Source of the DNA: Acanthosepion pharaonis
Taxonomy: Eukaryota; Mollusca; Cephalopoda; Sepiida; Sepiidae
NCBI GenBank assembly: GCA_903632075.3
Contig: CAHIKZ030004289.1
Span: 957,501 to 1,021,500, forward strand
Direction: 5' to 3'
Length of the DNA stretch: 64,000 nt
Part shown: positions 28,150-39,794 of the stretch, piece by piece
How the letters are laid out: each line of letters opens with the position of its first letter
Numbering within the stretch: the stretch's first letter is position 1
Notes under the pieces: generated by a model
Databases searched by the model: none
Seen by the model: the letters and a program-made list of their open reading frames with translations, nothing else
Told to the model about the DNA's origin: nothing
Program-made: the position numbers and the translations under genes

Positions 28150-28805
28150 TTTTATTCATTTTAATTTCACTTTTTTATTTATACTCGGAGAACTGGGAGA
28201 CAAATTATCATAAGATGGAACATTTCGACAGTAATTTATTTTAACACGTATTTCTTTATTTGGAGCTATTTCTTCTTCAATGTGTCGTGTCCCTTCAGAG
28301 CGTTGTGGATGATAACTCTCCAAAATTACCTGTCTTGTAGCTCTTAATAAATGTTGTCTTTTCGTTTTCTCTCCTAAGCCGTATTCCGCCATCCATTTAT
28401 TTACACAAGCTCACTAAGTAGGTTATGCGTTGTTTTTCTATGTTTCCCCATCCCTTCAATCTGTCCTGTGAGTATCAGATTTTCCAAGCCCTCTTTCCTC
28501 ATTATGTGCGCTATACAAATTTCAAATGTCTGTTCTTGATGTCAAGTATGAGTTTCCTTTTGATTTGCATTTTATTTAAAATTTCGTCGTTGCTCATATG
28601 TTCGATCCATGGTATTCTCAGCATCCTTCTGTAGAACCACATTTCTGCTGCTTCAAGTGTGTTCTTCATCTGTAGGGAGATTGTTCGGGATTCATTGTCA
28701 TATAGGAGGATAATCATTACGTAGTAGTTCAGTTCTCTTTTGTTTTTAACGAAATTTTTCTGTTTCTTTAAACAATGCTTAACTTCTCGATATCTTTGGC
28801 TATCC
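28150..28805 (-). pseudogene. LINE-B ORF2 C-terminal relic
   Basis: On the minus strand: VMIILLYDNESRTISLQMKN, TLEAAEMWFYRRMLRIPWIE, HMSNDEILNKMQIKRKLILD, IKNRHLKFV. After a frameshift comes the MAEYGLGEKTKRQHLLRAT segment, then SYHPQRSEGTRHIEEE. This is the thumb-to-C-terminus part of LINE-B. Two long frames make it one of the better copies, but the RT palm is missing and at least two frameshifts are needed. Confidence 0.8.
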
Positions 28806-28811
28806 CAATGA

Positions 28812-29075
28812 AGCACGGTGGAGTAATGGATAACGGCTTGGATTGAAGAATCAGAGAGCCGAGTTCGATTTCCAGTCGAACCCATTACATTCACTTACGT
28901 GCTAATATCCTTAGGAAAGGTAGGAATCCTCTTCTTCTTCTTCCACGCCTATGGGTAAATTTCAGGAGATTCTATAGCCTTGGATGCAGAAAGAAAAATT
29001 AGGTCTCGTCAGTAATCTATCGAAAGATACATGATCGCCTAGGCGTGTATCACGCATGCCACATGGCTGACTGAG
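28812..29075 (+). mobile_element. SINE-2 copy, slightly shortened
   Basis: CGGTGGAGTAATGGATAACG, CCGAGTTCGATTTCCAGTCG, TTAGGAAAGGTAGGAAT, CTATAGCCTTGGATG, ATCTATCGAAAGATACATGA and GGCTGACTGA. The middle block with TGGTCTACTGC is deleted. It adjoins the LINE-B relic on the other strand. Confidence 0.8.
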
Positions 29076-29214
29076 ATTTCAGCTATTTATATTTGATCTA
29101 TTTAATTTAATAGTAAAATTACCTTGAATATTATTATTGTCTACTATATTCATTTATTTACACTCGTAATATTAGTAAAATTTTATTGAATTTTATCCTC
29201 ATCTAATGATCCAA

Positions 29215-29420
29215 ACTTGAGGTGCGAACACGCTACACAAGAGAACTGGGTTGGTGATCGGATCTTGCTATCTACTGCGCTACGCTAGGCGCCTAAGAAT
29301 TTCCAAAATATAAAATTGTAGCATATATTATAGGCAAGGAAATAAAAGTTATTAAATTTCGATAACTCTCATTCCTATGCCTACAATATATGCTAAAATT
29401 TTATATTTTTGAAATTTAAC
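29215..29420 (-). repeat. tRNA-like segment beside a ~56 bp inverted repeat
   Basis: 29294-29420 is a hairpin: the left arm AATTTCCAAAATATAAAATT...AGCATATATTATAGGCAAGG is mirrored by CATTCCTATGCCTACAATAT...ATGCTAAAATTTTATATTTTTG. Next to it, on the minus strand, GGCGCCTAGCGTAGCGCAGT and GTGTTCGCACCTC look like degenerate tRNA A and B boxes. Possibly a small SINE or a fold-back element. Confidence 0.5.
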
Positions 29421-29424
29421 ACAA

Positions 29425-29980
29425 TTAGCGAGATGTTATGCAACACTGTGAAATGCGAGTGTTATATCCAGCAAGCCGACAATCAGAAGTTCAGTATCAT
29501 GAATTCTGCTATCACTATTCAGAGAAAAAAATAATGGCCTCATTAGATGAACTGTTACAGAAATGAAAATATCAGGATATCGACCCAATTTTTTTTTAAT
29601 CTATTAAAATGGAAAACAGAAAAAAGCTTCATAATGCCAGTAACCGATATTGTATCCAAATATTGTCTCCTCGTATCCAAGCGGAGTTAATGTTATTATA
29701 AGTAAGTATTTATATTTGTATCTATTAAAGGAATATAAAACATCCTTCCAGGCAAAGATGATCGCTTATTTCTAAGGATTGGGACGAGTTGTAGTTGCAT
29801 CAGCGCTTCGTCAAGAATGAACAAGGCAATAGTGAGCGAAGCAGCTTACGAAAGAAAGACAGAAAGAAATGTTTCAGCGGAAGAGTTATTTTTTCTGTCT
29901 ATCTGGCGATTGTCAGTCTGTCGGTGGAGCTATTTTTGTATACCTGCGAATAGCAACTGAGACGGCAGAGAAATCAACCT
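29425..29980. other. Unassigned
   Basis: No coding frame or repeat relation recognised. Confidence 0.35.
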
Positions 29981-30076
29981 GTTGGTTCATTCGCTCAGTA
30001 GACAAACAAAAGGTGTTCAGCCTTCAGAATTGACCTCGTTTGATTTCAACCTCACACACTATATACGCACACACAC

Positions 30077-30080
<4 letters not shown>

Positions 30081-30134
<54 letters not shown>
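30081..30134. repeat. (AT)n microsatellite
   Basis: About 54 bp of AT. Confidence 0.95.
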
Positions 30135-30139
<5 letters not shown>

Positions 30140-30247
30140 ATCATCGAAAAAATATAGTAAATTGCTGATACCCACTGAAGAGTGGACGGGCAGGTTCTGG
30201 AGTCGGGATGCTGAAGGTAATATCAATTAGCTAAGGACAAATTTTTA

Positions 30248-30249
<2 letters not shown>

Positions 30250-30316
<67 letters not shown>

Positions 30317-30512
30317 ATAATTAGGAAAAAAACTTTAAAATCCATCGTCAGTAATAAATTTATTTCGATGAATATAAGCAGATTCATCTCATCGGACACC
30401 ATTTTTTTTCATAAAATGTAGTCGGACTGATGAAATGAATAAACTTATACTCATAGAAATAAATTTATTGCTGACGATGGATTTTAAGATTTGTTCTTAA
30501 TTATTCATATAA
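30250..30512. repeat. (AT)n followed by an ~85 bp inverted repeat (fold-back)
   Basis: After about 62 bp of AT, the left arm AAAATCCATCGTCAGTAATA...AATTTATTTCGATGAATATA (30335-30400) is mirrored at 30420-30512 (TATACTCATAGAAATAAATT...TATTGCTGACGATGGATTTT). A single, diverged arm occurs at 39895-39965. Probably a MITE-like family. Confidence 0.75.
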
Positions 30513-30583
30513 TTTGTTCTGTATCATACATTGAGTCTATAGGGTGAAAATTCCTCTTTGGAATAATCAACCAATTACAATCT

Positions 30584-31172
<589 letters not shown>

Positions 31173-31175
<3 letters not shown>

Positions 31176-31258
31176 TCCAAGACAGAAAATTAGAAGGTTA
31201 GAGTGGGCGAAGATCATCTTGAATAAGTTGGAAAATGATCCTGGAATAATATACGTTT
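31173..31258 (+). pseudogene. Tc1/mariner transposase fragment
   Basis: The frame reads PRQKIRRLEWAKIILNKLEN then DPGIIYV. It matches 405-478 closely, including the same 3' limit GGAATAATAT. Flanked upstream by the AT satellite. Confidence 0.7.
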
Positions 31259-31522
31259 GAATTTTATTTCAATCTTTCATAAGCTGATTAATTAATGATG
31301 GACATGTCAGTTTCGTTTATGGTCGATTTCATCACGATTCTTCTGTTAAACTTGGAGAGTAATTATACATTCCTATTGCTTAAAGTAGGGTTCAATCTTG
31401 TTATAAAAGCTTCGGAGAATTCCAATATCCTTAATCATTTCTAAGATATAACGGTTCAAAGCTTAATCTAACAACTGGACAATTTTGCTGTTACACGATT
31501 TGGACAATTTTACTGTTACACC

Positions 31523-31523
<1 letters not shown>

Positions 31524-31600
<77 letters not shown>

Positions 31601-31610
31601 ATATATATTC
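31524..31610. repeat. (AT)n(GT)n compound microsatellite
   Basis: AT array passing into about 24 bp of GT and a few GTAT units. Confidence 0.95.
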
Positions 31611-31764
31611 TTGCAGTCAGTTGATGATTTTCTCAGACTGAAACTGGCACATTTAAGAGAGCAATGCTTTTTGAAGTATTCCCAGAATGTAGATTGCTTT
31701 CAAAAGTTTCCAGGCTAAGTTGCGTACGTGAGTACCAAAATTCTCCTTACGCCTCATACGGTAA

Positions 31765-31910
31765 ACAGAATACGCTGACCCAAATTGAGGGGTTTAGTAC
31801 AAAATGAACTAGTAACCCAGTTGTCATTACGAATTTGGTAAGGTTTCATGACAACTTGATGAAATGAATAGATTGTTGTAGATTATTTATTTCTTTAGGT
31901 TACGTTTTTT
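31765..31910 (+). repeat. Repeat H, copy 1 (pair with 35765-35911)
   Basis: TGACCCAAATTG, GTACAAAATGAACTAGTAAC, CCAGTTGTCATTACGAATTTG and AGATTGTTGTAG blocks are shared at about 90% with 35765-35911, where the repeat leads straight into the 5S part of SINE-5S copy 3. Confidence 0.7.
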
Positions 31911-32279
31911 CAGTTGGCTAGATATATATATATATATATGGGATTCTCTTTTGTTATCATTCCTGAAAGCATTCTTAATCATTCGTATCAAAACGGTTCC
32001 ATGCATATTCATCGTGAATAACGACGATCATACAATCGAAATGACATCAATATTTCGATTGAATAATACTACGATAAAATGTCTGTTCACGCATGCCCAG
32101 TAAAGCCTCCTGTAATTGGTTGCCACGTTAAACCCAGCGCTCGTAAGATATTCGAATTATATATTTATATTAATTTAGTTAATAAATATAATAGCATCTG
32201 TCATAGTGAGAACTGGCTCAATAACGTGGAAAGACGCAAAAAGGGAAATCATAAAATATTTAAGGTTTATCGAAATATT

Positions 32280-32870
32280 CTTTTCTTTCTTTCTTTTTAC
32301 GTGCCGTGTCCTTTCAGGACGTAGGCGATCATAGCTCTCTACTTTCCTCTGCAGCTCTTAAAACGTTTTTTCTTCTCTGTGCCCCACCAGATCACGTTCT
32401 ATCACCCATTTGCTTAAGGCCGCTAGGTATGTCATGCGTTGTTTTCCCTTGTCTCTCTTTCCCTCTGTTCAACCCGTGAGTATCAGATTCTCCAGGCCCT
32501 CCTTCCTCATTACATGTCCCAGAAACTTCAGCTGCCTCTTCCTGATGCTAAGTATAAGCCTTCTCCTTGTTTGCATCCTCTCCAAGACCTCATCGTTGCT
32601 CACATGATGGGTCCATGAAATCCTCAGCATCCTTCTGTAGAACCACATCTCCGTCGCCTCGAGTCTCTTCTTCATCTTTGAGGAGACCGTCCAACATTTG
32701 ATGCCCTAAAGGAGGACAGATGTCACATATGAGCTCAGTACTGTTTTCTTTGTTACCAAATAGATCCCCCTGTTGGAATGCGTCTTTGATCATCCCAAAA
32801 CATTTTACGGATGTTGTCGTTGCAGCAGACAATATAGTGAACGTAAAGGAAAGTGAGAAATTATAGAAAT
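32280..32870 (-). pseudogene. LINE-B ORF2 C-terminal relic (best copy)
   Basis: On the minus strand: fragments around SKCFGMIKDAFQQGDLFGNK, then SSQMKKRLEATEMWFYRRML, RISWTHHVSNDEVLERMQTR, RRLILSIRKRQLKFLGHVMR, KEGLENLILTG as an open frame of 68 codons (32469-32675). After a frameshift come MTYLAALSKWV-like and LRAAEESREL-like segments to a terminal GHGT end. This is the region after the RT palm in LINE-B. It is useful as the reference for the seven other fragments in the window. Confidence 0.8.
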
Positions 32871-33154
32871 ATAAGGACCTTGCTGGGGAGCTGAGAATGA
32901 ACGTGGAATTTGAAGGTCACGGAGATGCCTGTAACAATAGGCGCACGTGGAATATAAACTGAAAATCCAATGTAGGAGTGATTGTATTACAAAGACTATG
33001 GCTTTATTGGTATCCGTGAATATACTGGGAAAGTCGTTGGAGATTTGAAAGGCTTATTATAATCCAACTTAACGGTGACTACTAAACATATGATAGGAGC
33101 ATATAAAGGCAAGAATATAATAATAATAAACTGAAAATTTTTTTTGGTAAGTGT

Positions 33155-33304
33155 AAAGTTTTATTACGCACTACCGTAAAGAAATGTAATTTTTTTTGGT
33201 AAGTGTAGTTTTATTTATAACAAAAACTAATTAAATAATACAACAGAACCGTATTTCCGTTTTGAATAGCAAAAAAAAAAAACATTTCTTTACGGTAGTG
33301 CGTA
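33155..33304. repeat. 22 bp perfect inverted repeat with ~105 bp loop
   Basis: ACGCACTACCGTAAAGAAAT (+GT) near 33156 is mirrored by ACATTTCTTTACGGTAGTGC (+GT) near 33283. A direct repeat AATTTTTTTTGGTAAGTGTA lies inside and just before the hairpin. MITE-like, unclassified. Confidence 0.7.
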
Positions 33305-33880
33305 GTGATTTTTTGCATTGAAAGTCTGTAAAAGAAGTAAATAGGCTATCTTTTTCTGTTTACCCTGCGTAGGTACTACGCAGTGAATTAGTAATCATGA
33401 TGGCAGTAATGGGGGACGAATGACCAACAAGAAGTCCGATTTTTTCTTGTCGATAACTCCAAAATTAGGAAGGTTTCTTCATAATTTAATTGTTAATTCG
33501 AGTTCAGCATGTACATTTGCACGGAATTATGACGATTTTAGAAAAATTTTAAGGGATATTAGCACTCGGAAGACACAACCAAAATTTACCTAATAATGTT
33601 GCTAAGAGTCTCACAATCGCATCATCAAACAGACTGACAATGCAGGATATGTAAAAAGATAGGAAGAAACTGTGCATCAAATTTTTTCACGATAACCACA
33701 ATTCATCAAGTACGTTTATCCGGCCAGCCACCAACGCACCTACAGGGGAGAATCTGGTGTATCGCAAAAGCTCGATTTGGCTTACGGTAATATGACGTCG
33801 AAGCACCGGTTCTTCTCAGATAACAACGTCCAGCCTGTTCAGTCTCTAGATGAAAATACCAGTTGATGTAAGATTAAATA
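33305..33880. other. Unassigned
   Basis: Contains only a small perfect hairpin, CTGCGTAG-GTA-CTACGCAG near 33366. No frame recognised. Confidence 0.35.
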
Positions 33881-33881
33881 T

Positions 33882-34000
33882 GAGTGGTTGTCATAATGGA
33901 TGACGGCTTGGAATGAGAAATATGACAGCCAAGTTCAAATTCCAATCGGGTATTGTTACATTCGCATAAGCGCAAATAGCCTTAGGCGATAATGAATCGA
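33882..34000 (+). mobile_element. SINE-2 fragment
   Basis: GTTGTCATAATGGATGACGG (A box), GCCAAGTTCAAATTCCAATC (B box), GTTACATTCGCATAAGCGCA and AATAGCCTTAGGC. The rest of the body is replaced. Confidence 0.7.
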
Positions 34001-34044
34001 AAAGAGACCGGATCACCCAATTGTAACCATTTGGGTAATGGCTC

Positions 34045-34093
34045 ATTCCTCACCATGAACTGGGGAAAGCCTATGTCCAAGAAAGGACCTCCA

Positions 34094-34132
<39 letters not shown>
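34045..34132 (+). repeat. LINE 3' end-like motif with (AAT)n tail
   Basis: GGGGAAAGCCTATGTCCAAG and AAAGGACCTCC directly precede about 36 bp of AAT. This AGCCTATGTCC...GGAC motif is common at the C-terminus and 3' end of RTE-like LINEs. Suggestive only. Confidence 0.45.
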
Positions 34133-34133
<1 letters not shown>

Positions 34134-34224
34134 TTGCTCCATTTAGCGTCAGGAGCACTTATATGAAGAAAGCTTATTAAATAAACTTACCTCTAAAGTA
34201 CTTAGATTTTATTAATTTTAGTTT

Positions 34225-35069
34225 GGCGGCAAGGTTTCATCTTTTTTCAGTTGAAATGGCTAGATATATCCGTAAGTTCTATGCTAATAATTTCTTCTAT
34301 CGCACTTCTCGCTTGTGGAACTAACTTCTTGCTGCCCAGTCAACTTTGATCTAGAGAGGTTTAAATGTAATGGAAGTCGTTATCTTCTGTCTTCTTAATT
34401 CCTGTTTTGATCTTATTGTTCTCTCCTTCATAATGTTTTTTTCTCATACTCTCTAACAGGCAATAATCCCTTGAGCCTAAATCGCTTTATTGCCTTGCTT
34501 GCGATGAAAGAATTAAAAGATAAGGGGTCAAATAAAAAGATAACAGTGTGTCAAATCTGTACGATGCGCTCGATACTGTTTTATGCTTGATGACAACTGG
34601 TTTAAGCAAATCCTTTTTTCGGGATTGTTTTTTTCTACTGAAAAAACGCCGTGTCGTCATTCTTAAGTTGGTTTCAACACACTCTTCCGTTTTACAACAA
34701 CAACTGTTTTCTATTTTCTTATAGCACGACGTTCACATTTTTCTGAGGAGACAGAACAAGGCACTGTGGTTTCCTTTCATCTCTTAGAGAACTCTGCGAT
34801 CACGCATTTGTAAATGGAGTTCTCAATTTCAATGCTGTTTAATCCTGGCTTAGACTGAGCCACAATACACCTTCTTTCGAATGCTTAACTTTTCATGACG
34901 TTACGTAGAACGTCGCACCACTATTGTGTCGTTATTTCTCTCTCGTTTTTGATAGTAAATCAAATAATTATCAACGTGTATATCCTTGTCAAATTTAAGC
35001 AAAATAAGTGTGTTTATTTAGCCATGTCATGTCTCTCTAGTAACCCAACAAGGCAATTCATTGAGACGT
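34225..35069 (+). pseudogene. LINE-A 3' end (ORF2 terminus and 3' UTR)
   Basis: FxVEMARYIRKFYANNFFYR and TSRLWN-like remnants (34235-34330) end ORF2. The 3' UTR from 34380 to 35060 parallels 16796-17530 block by block (AAGGGGTCAAATAAAAAGAT, CTGTTTTATGCTTGATG, CCTGGCTTAGACTGAGCCAC, CAAGGCAATTCATTGA). Confidence 0.7.
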
Positions 35070-35345
35070 CTACTGTTTAAATGGCTAGATATAACCGTAA
35101 GTTCTATGCTAACAGTTTCTTCTCTCACACTTCTCGCTTGTGGAACTCCCTTCTGGTTTCTTGCTTCCCAGTCAACTTTGATCTTCAAAAATGTAAATGC
35201 AATGTCAATCGTTATCTTCTGTCCTCTTAATTCCTGTTCTTTTAATGTTCTTTCTCTTTAATAACTTTTTTTGCACATATTCTCTAACACTCGGTAATCC
35301 CTTGCGTCTTAGGGGCTTTACTGCCTTGTTTGAGGTGAAATAATC
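35070..35345 (+). pseudogene. LINE-A 3' end, second copy joined behind the first
   Basis: In shifted frames TVxMARYNRKFYANSFFSHT, SRLWNSLLVSCFPVNFDLQK and KCNVNRYLLSS end at a stop. TCCCTTGCGTCTTAGGGGCT follows as in other copies. It begins where the preceding copy's 3' UTR ends, giving a head-to-tail pair. Confidence 0.75.
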
Positions 35346-35764
35346 GATAAAAATAACTAGTCTTCAAAATCCCATATCCAAATAAACATTTCCATTTGTT
35401 TCTCAAATATATTAGTTTAATCGCCTGGTAAAGGCCCGAAAAGGGGATGCATATTTTAAATTCTTTGGAGAAAACAGCGCTTTTTCAAATGGGGGGGTGG
35501 CTGCTAAATCGAGCATTTACGCTAGTTGCAAAATCAGAAATAGTATAAAGATAAACCTCGTGTCAAAACGCTAAGACGTGGCTGGGTGAAGAATTTTTTC
35601 GGCAGGTCACGTGTGTGGTTAAACAGGTTCATGACGGGTCGCAGGTATCAAAAATACTTGACTAATGACCATACAAAAACACACACACACATTTTAGCAT
35701 TGGCAACAGTAACCATTAACTAGTAAGTGATACGTTGAAATCAAGAGAAACACCGACCCGTACG

Positions 35765-35911
35765 TGTCATACGGTTAACTGAATACACTGACCCAAATTG
35801 TGAGGGTTAGTACAAAATGAACTAGTAACCCAGTTGTCATTACGAATTTGGTAAGTTTTCATGACATCTGGATAAAAGAAATAGATTGTTGTAGCTTATT
35901 TATTTCATTAC
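35765..35911 (+). repeat. Repeat H, copy 2
   Basis: Second copy of 31765-31910. Its downstream edge is the start of the 5S-derived segment, so repeat H was either the target or an extra 5' module. Confidence 0.65.
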
Positions 35912-36215
35912 GTTAAGCAACGGTCAGCTTGGTTAGTACCTAGATGGGTAACTGCTTGGAAATGCCAGGTGTTGTAGGTTTGACTGTACGGATTGTGTAC
36001 TGCATAATGGCTCGGAATTGTTACTCAGAGAGCCGTGATCCAATTCCAATCGAGTTCGTTATATTTACTTTTGTGTAAATATCGTTAGGAAAGATATGAA
36101 TCCATACCTTCCCTCCCAGCTATGGGTTAATTAGTAAGATTTATGTTACTAAGTCATTGCTATCTTCCAAAATATTCTTAAAATCTAAGAAATATTTTCT
36201 GGCTTTCCATAACCT
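35912..36215 (+). mobile_element. SINE-5S, copy 3 (5S 3' half + tRNA-like + body)
   Basis: The 5S segment reads TTAAGCAACGGTCAGCTTGG, TTAGTACCTAGATGGGTAAC, TGCTTGGAAATGCCAGGTG, TTGTAGGTTT (35912-35981). This keeps the part deleted in copy 1. The tRNA-like block follows (TACTGCATAATGGCTCGG; CGTGATCCAATTCCAATCG), then GGAAAGATATGAATCC, CCCAGCTATGGGTTAATTAG and the TTTTCTGGCTTTCCATAACC tail shared with copy 1. Confidence 0.8.
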
Positions 36216-36780
36216 GCGAAAGATTGATAACCTGTAGAAAACGAATCTATCAATCAATGCATTGGACATCAACTAAAATTGAATAAAAGGAAAAACGAAA
36301 GTCGAATAATTCGCGAAAAAAACTTTATTTGAAAAGACAAAGCTGTTTGCGAGCAGCGGGCTGAAGTTTGCTTACCGCTGCTGTAGGGCATGCCCATCGA
36401 GAACTGATACGGTGAAGTTGCCTGAATGAAAAACCTAGAGATCAAGGACAAAATATGGAATAAAACCATTGGTCATCGTAGTCCTTTGTTCATAGAAAAG
36501 GGAAGGTTTACTGAGCGCATACAAGGCAGCACAAACACCAAATGCTGTGCAGAAGATAGTCCTCTTTGGAAGAATCTACTACCAAGAACTCTGCTAATCA
36601 ACTGATACCCCCCTACATGTCTCCGCGGGGACGTAAACACGGTTCTGCAGATTGTAAAACTGGAAGCTGATAAGAAATACTACTATTAATAATAAATACC
36701 CTGATTATACATTAGGCATGACTATCATGGTTTCTGATTCTAACTGACTGGAGATGTTAAAATGAACTTTTTGTCTTGAC
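36216..36780. other. Unassigned
   Basis: No recognisable frame. A short hairpin-like GAGCAGCGGGCTGAAG...CGCTGCTGTAGGGC region lies near 36350-36390. Confidence 0.35.
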
Positions 36781-36784
36781 ATAC

Positions 36785-36785
36785 A

Positions 36786-36823
<38 letters not shown>
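36785..36823. repeat. (AAT)n microsatellite
   Basis: AAT array immediately upstream of a 5'-truncated LINE-C copy. Confidence 0.95.
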
Positions 36824-36824
<1 letters not shown>

Positions 36825-36825
36825 G

Positions 36826-37286
36826 GAGATAGGACCTGTTACAATTCTATGGGACTACACAATACACACTGACAGAACAATCAAAACCAACCGCCCATTT
36901 TTATTAAAGACCACAAACAAAAAAAGTCCCTGCTGACTGCAATGTATCTTTGAAGATATTCAAAAAGCTGTCAAAATACAAGGACCTTGAAATAAAAATC
37001 TCAAAAAATGTGGCATATGGGAACATCAACAATTCCTGTTGTAGTTGGAGCCCTAGGACTGGTTGGAAAAGATTGCAGTAGACTAATTGAAGGGATTCCC
37101 GGAAGTCCATGCCTCAAAGAGATACAAAGAAATTGTGCTGACAAGTACAGCCCACACTTTACGAAGGGCTTTATTTATGTCAATATTTTTTTTTTCAGTG
37201 GAAAGTGTCATGATGCCATTTCTAACCTTAGGTACTCGGAAAGAAATGTGTAAACGCCAGAAATCAAAGAAAATAAAAATAATGAT
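36826..37286 (+). pseudogene. LINE-C (REL-endonuclease LINE) C-terminal relic, copy 1
   Basis: Reads EIGPVTILWDYTIHTDRTIK-like, then DCNVSLKIFKKLSKYKDLEI-like, then MWHMGTSTIPVVVGALGLVG, KDCSRLIEGIPGSPCLKEIQ and a TLRRALF-like end. The 3' UTR contains CAGTGGAAAGTGTCATGATG, CCATTTCTAACCTTAGGT and GGAAAGAAATG. This is the endonuclease-distal part of an R2/NeSL-type ORF. The PD motif region is deleted (RP...FLLKTTNKK). It ends with AATGATAATAATT and is followed head-to-tail by another copy. Confidence 0.75.
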
Positions 37287-37289
37287 AAT

Positions 37290-37581
37290 AATTCTAGTTG
37301 TAGTTAAGGCCATCGGTTTGATTGGAAAAGGTTCTGATAGATTCATTGAAGGGATCCCTGGCAGCCCATACCTTAAAGAAATACACAAAATTGTTCTCAC
37401 AAACAGAGAGCACACCTGATGAAGTGCTTTTATCAATGTAAAATGTATGTGATCTAATTTTGTTTATATTTATTTATTTAGAAAGATGTTCAGTGGAAAA
37501 TGTCACGATACCATTTCTGACCTTAGGTTTCTGCTTCGGACCGCGAAGGAAATGATTGTACCACATAAATCAACGAAATCC

Positions 37582-37620
<39 letters not shown>
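37290..37620 (+). pseudogene. LINE-C terminal relic, copy 2, with (AAT)n tail
   Basis: LVVVKAIGLIGKGSDRFIEG then IPGSPYLKEIHKIVLT matches the LINE-C C-terminus. The 3' UTR GTGGAAAATGTCACGATACC and TTTCTGACCTTAGGTTTC follow, then an AAT array (37582-37617). Head-to-tail with copy 1. Confidence 0.7.
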
Positions 37621-37621
<1 letters not shown>

Positions 37622-37639
37622 GCCTTAATGCTACATCAA

Positions 37640-37990
37640 GCAGAACTCTCAGGACTTGTTGTTGTTATTACTGTTCTTCCTCTTCTTCATTGTGCCGTGC
37701 CCTTTCAACACTGGCGATCATAGCACTCCACAATTCCCAGTCCTTTGTAGCGCTAAATAAATTTTATCCTTTAGTTAACTTTCCTAAACCGTGTTCTGCC
37801 ATTCATTTCATTCATCCACTCAAGTTTACAAGGTAGTTTATGAGCGGTTCACCTTCAATCTGTCTTGTGAGTATCTTATTTTGCAAACCCTCTTTTCTCA
37901 TTATGTGACCTGAACTTTTCAGTATACTTCCATATGCTTGTCATTTTCACTAAAAGTTCGTCAATTCTCACATGTGCAGTCCATAGACGT
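37640..37990 (-). pseudogene. LINE-B ORF2 C-terminal relic
   Basis: The minus strand carries the LINE-B end (GIVECYDRQC-like, LKGHGT), then AEHGLGKLTKG-like and LQNKILTRQIEG (LENLILTGxIEG), and upstream FRSHNEKRGFAK (LKFxGHxMRKEG). It is degraded. A further piece with the YGSKCWTISSQ-equivalent lies at 38265-38380. Confidence 0.65.
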
Positions 37991-38264
37991 AATCTGCCAT
38001 CAACTATTAAAGCTATGGCAGGAAGGCAATCTAAAAGTATGGAAGATGACAAAAGCGCAGAACTGCGCATGCGTACTGGTACCAATTCTATCACCTCTCT
38101 ACATCCGTTACTACGTGTCGGCTAAGTAAATAAAGATGGTATACAAAATACAGAATCAACTTTCGTGAAAAATTATGCTCACAGTTTATGAATTTTCTTC
38201 CGTAACTCGCACCAGGATGCAAACAATCATGGCTCTCCCCAACTTATGCCGTTCTATTTATGAT

Positions 38265-38380
38265 ACCTCTTTGTTCTTATTCAGTCATGCATTCTCCCAA
38301 ACTCGGTCTTTTCTTTACCTGTGAGGAGATTGTCCAGCATTTACTGCCATATAGGATGATCTTAACTGTCCGTAAGTTTT
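38265..38380 (-). pseudogene. LINE-B small relic
   Basis: The minus strand reads a VKIILYGSKCWTISSQ-like segment (AGGATGATCTTAACTG...CTGCCATATAGGATG...GTGAGGAGATTGTCCAG on the plus strand). Same family and strand as 37640-37990, separated by unassigned sequence. Confidence 0.5.
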
Positions 38381-38424
38381 AACAGTTGCATATTTTGTCT
38401 TGGTGAGTTAGTATGAACTATAGT

Positions 38425-38880
38425 AAATACTAGCAGTAGAGCCCGGCGTTGCCCGGGAATGTAACAGTAAAAGATAGATCAAGTATCGACCATCATAAAG
38501 ACTGAAAAATAAAATTGACAAAGATTATTGTTTAAGGTTGACAGACACACATGTCTTAATTAGTTTATTTTTATTTTTTTTTTTACGAATTGGTCAAACC
38601 CAAACTCAAACAAAAACACTGTTTTCAATCGTTATGAGTCTACCGATTGAATAGAATTTTATTATAAAGAATTGTCTTGTAAATGGAATTTTTAAAGCAT
38701 CTTGAATGTAAAAATAAAGAAAAAAAGTGTGCAAGACAATAAGAAACACTACCTGCCAATAAAAAAAGTGAAGTTTTGTTGAAATCAGTTGAAAAATGTA
38801 GGAAATTCGATCCCATATATAAATGGACACACACACACACACACACAAACAACCTGGGTTTTATAATAAGTATAACTCGA
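38425..38880 (+). mobile_element. Repeat F copy
   Basis: Starts TACTAGCAGTAGAGCCCGGC then GTTGCCCGGGAATGTAAC. Ends TTTTGTTGAAATCAGTTGAA, GGAAATTCGATCCCATATAT, a (CA)n array and GGTTTTATAATAAGTATAAC. Same ends as 11070-11885 in inverse orientation, with a shorter interior. Confidence 0.6.
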
Positions 38881-38989
38881 TATGAGTTGTCCCCCTTTCA
38901 TTCTCGCGATGCCTCTTAATCATGTTTTCAAATTGAATTCATGCAAAAACAATTATGTTTTTCCAATTTTTGGCGCTGTTAGAACCACC

Positions 38990-39115
38990 ACAGGGTTATT
39001 TTACGTAGTCCTGTGAAGTTTTGTTGGAATCGGTTAAAAAATGTAGGAAATTCGATCCAATATATAAACGTACAGACACACACACACACAATCTGCGTTT
39101 TATAATAAGTAAGAT
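38990..39115 (+). mobile_element. Repeat F tail copy
   Basis: TTTTGTTGGAATCGGTTAAA, GGAAATTCGATCCAATATAT, (CA)n and GCGTTTTATAATAAGTAAGA. This is a tail-only copy about 230 bp downstream of the previous one. Confidence 0.6.
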
Positions 39116-39397
39116 CTCGTGTAGAAGCATAGATTTTCAACTCGTTTCATTAACCGCAACATGTTGGTCATATCCCATAGGTGCTAATGCACTATGTACA
39201 TTTGTTTAAAAGCGGGAGTATTCGGGGAGTGTTTGTTCAACCTCCATAGAGCTCACCTGTGGTTTATACAGTAACTGTACTGATAACAATAAACCAATAA
39301 ACGTCATTCAAAATATAGCAAACAATAAACGTCTTTCAAAATGTATAGATACAACATGTAAAGTATAGAGTAAATTCTCGGCTAGGTGAACCTACTG

Positions 39398-39427
39398 CTA
39401 CTACTACTACTACTACTACTACTATTA
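39398..39427. repeat. (CTA)n microsatellite
   Basis: Ten or so CTA units. Confidence 0.9.
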
Positions 39428-39654
39428 CTAATCCCGTAACCCTCTCTCTACCCATCTCGTTCACCTTTCCTCCCAAGTACCAATCTAATATGTCCGTCCG
39501 GTGTATTTTCTCCATTTACCGAGGAGATTTCGATCCGAAGAGTTGAACATCTCGGTATTCACGAAATAAATTTATAATCGAAATGGATAATTAAAGTCTC
39601 GGTCTTCTTATATCATTATAATGCTCTGTAGTCTACATTGAGCTCTCCCTGGAT

Positions 39655-39720
39655 TTATATCCTCCTTGGAATTAACCCTTCCAGTCACAAACTGGTAAGA
39701 CGTATCTATCTATCTATCTA

Positions 39721-39794
<74 letters not shown>

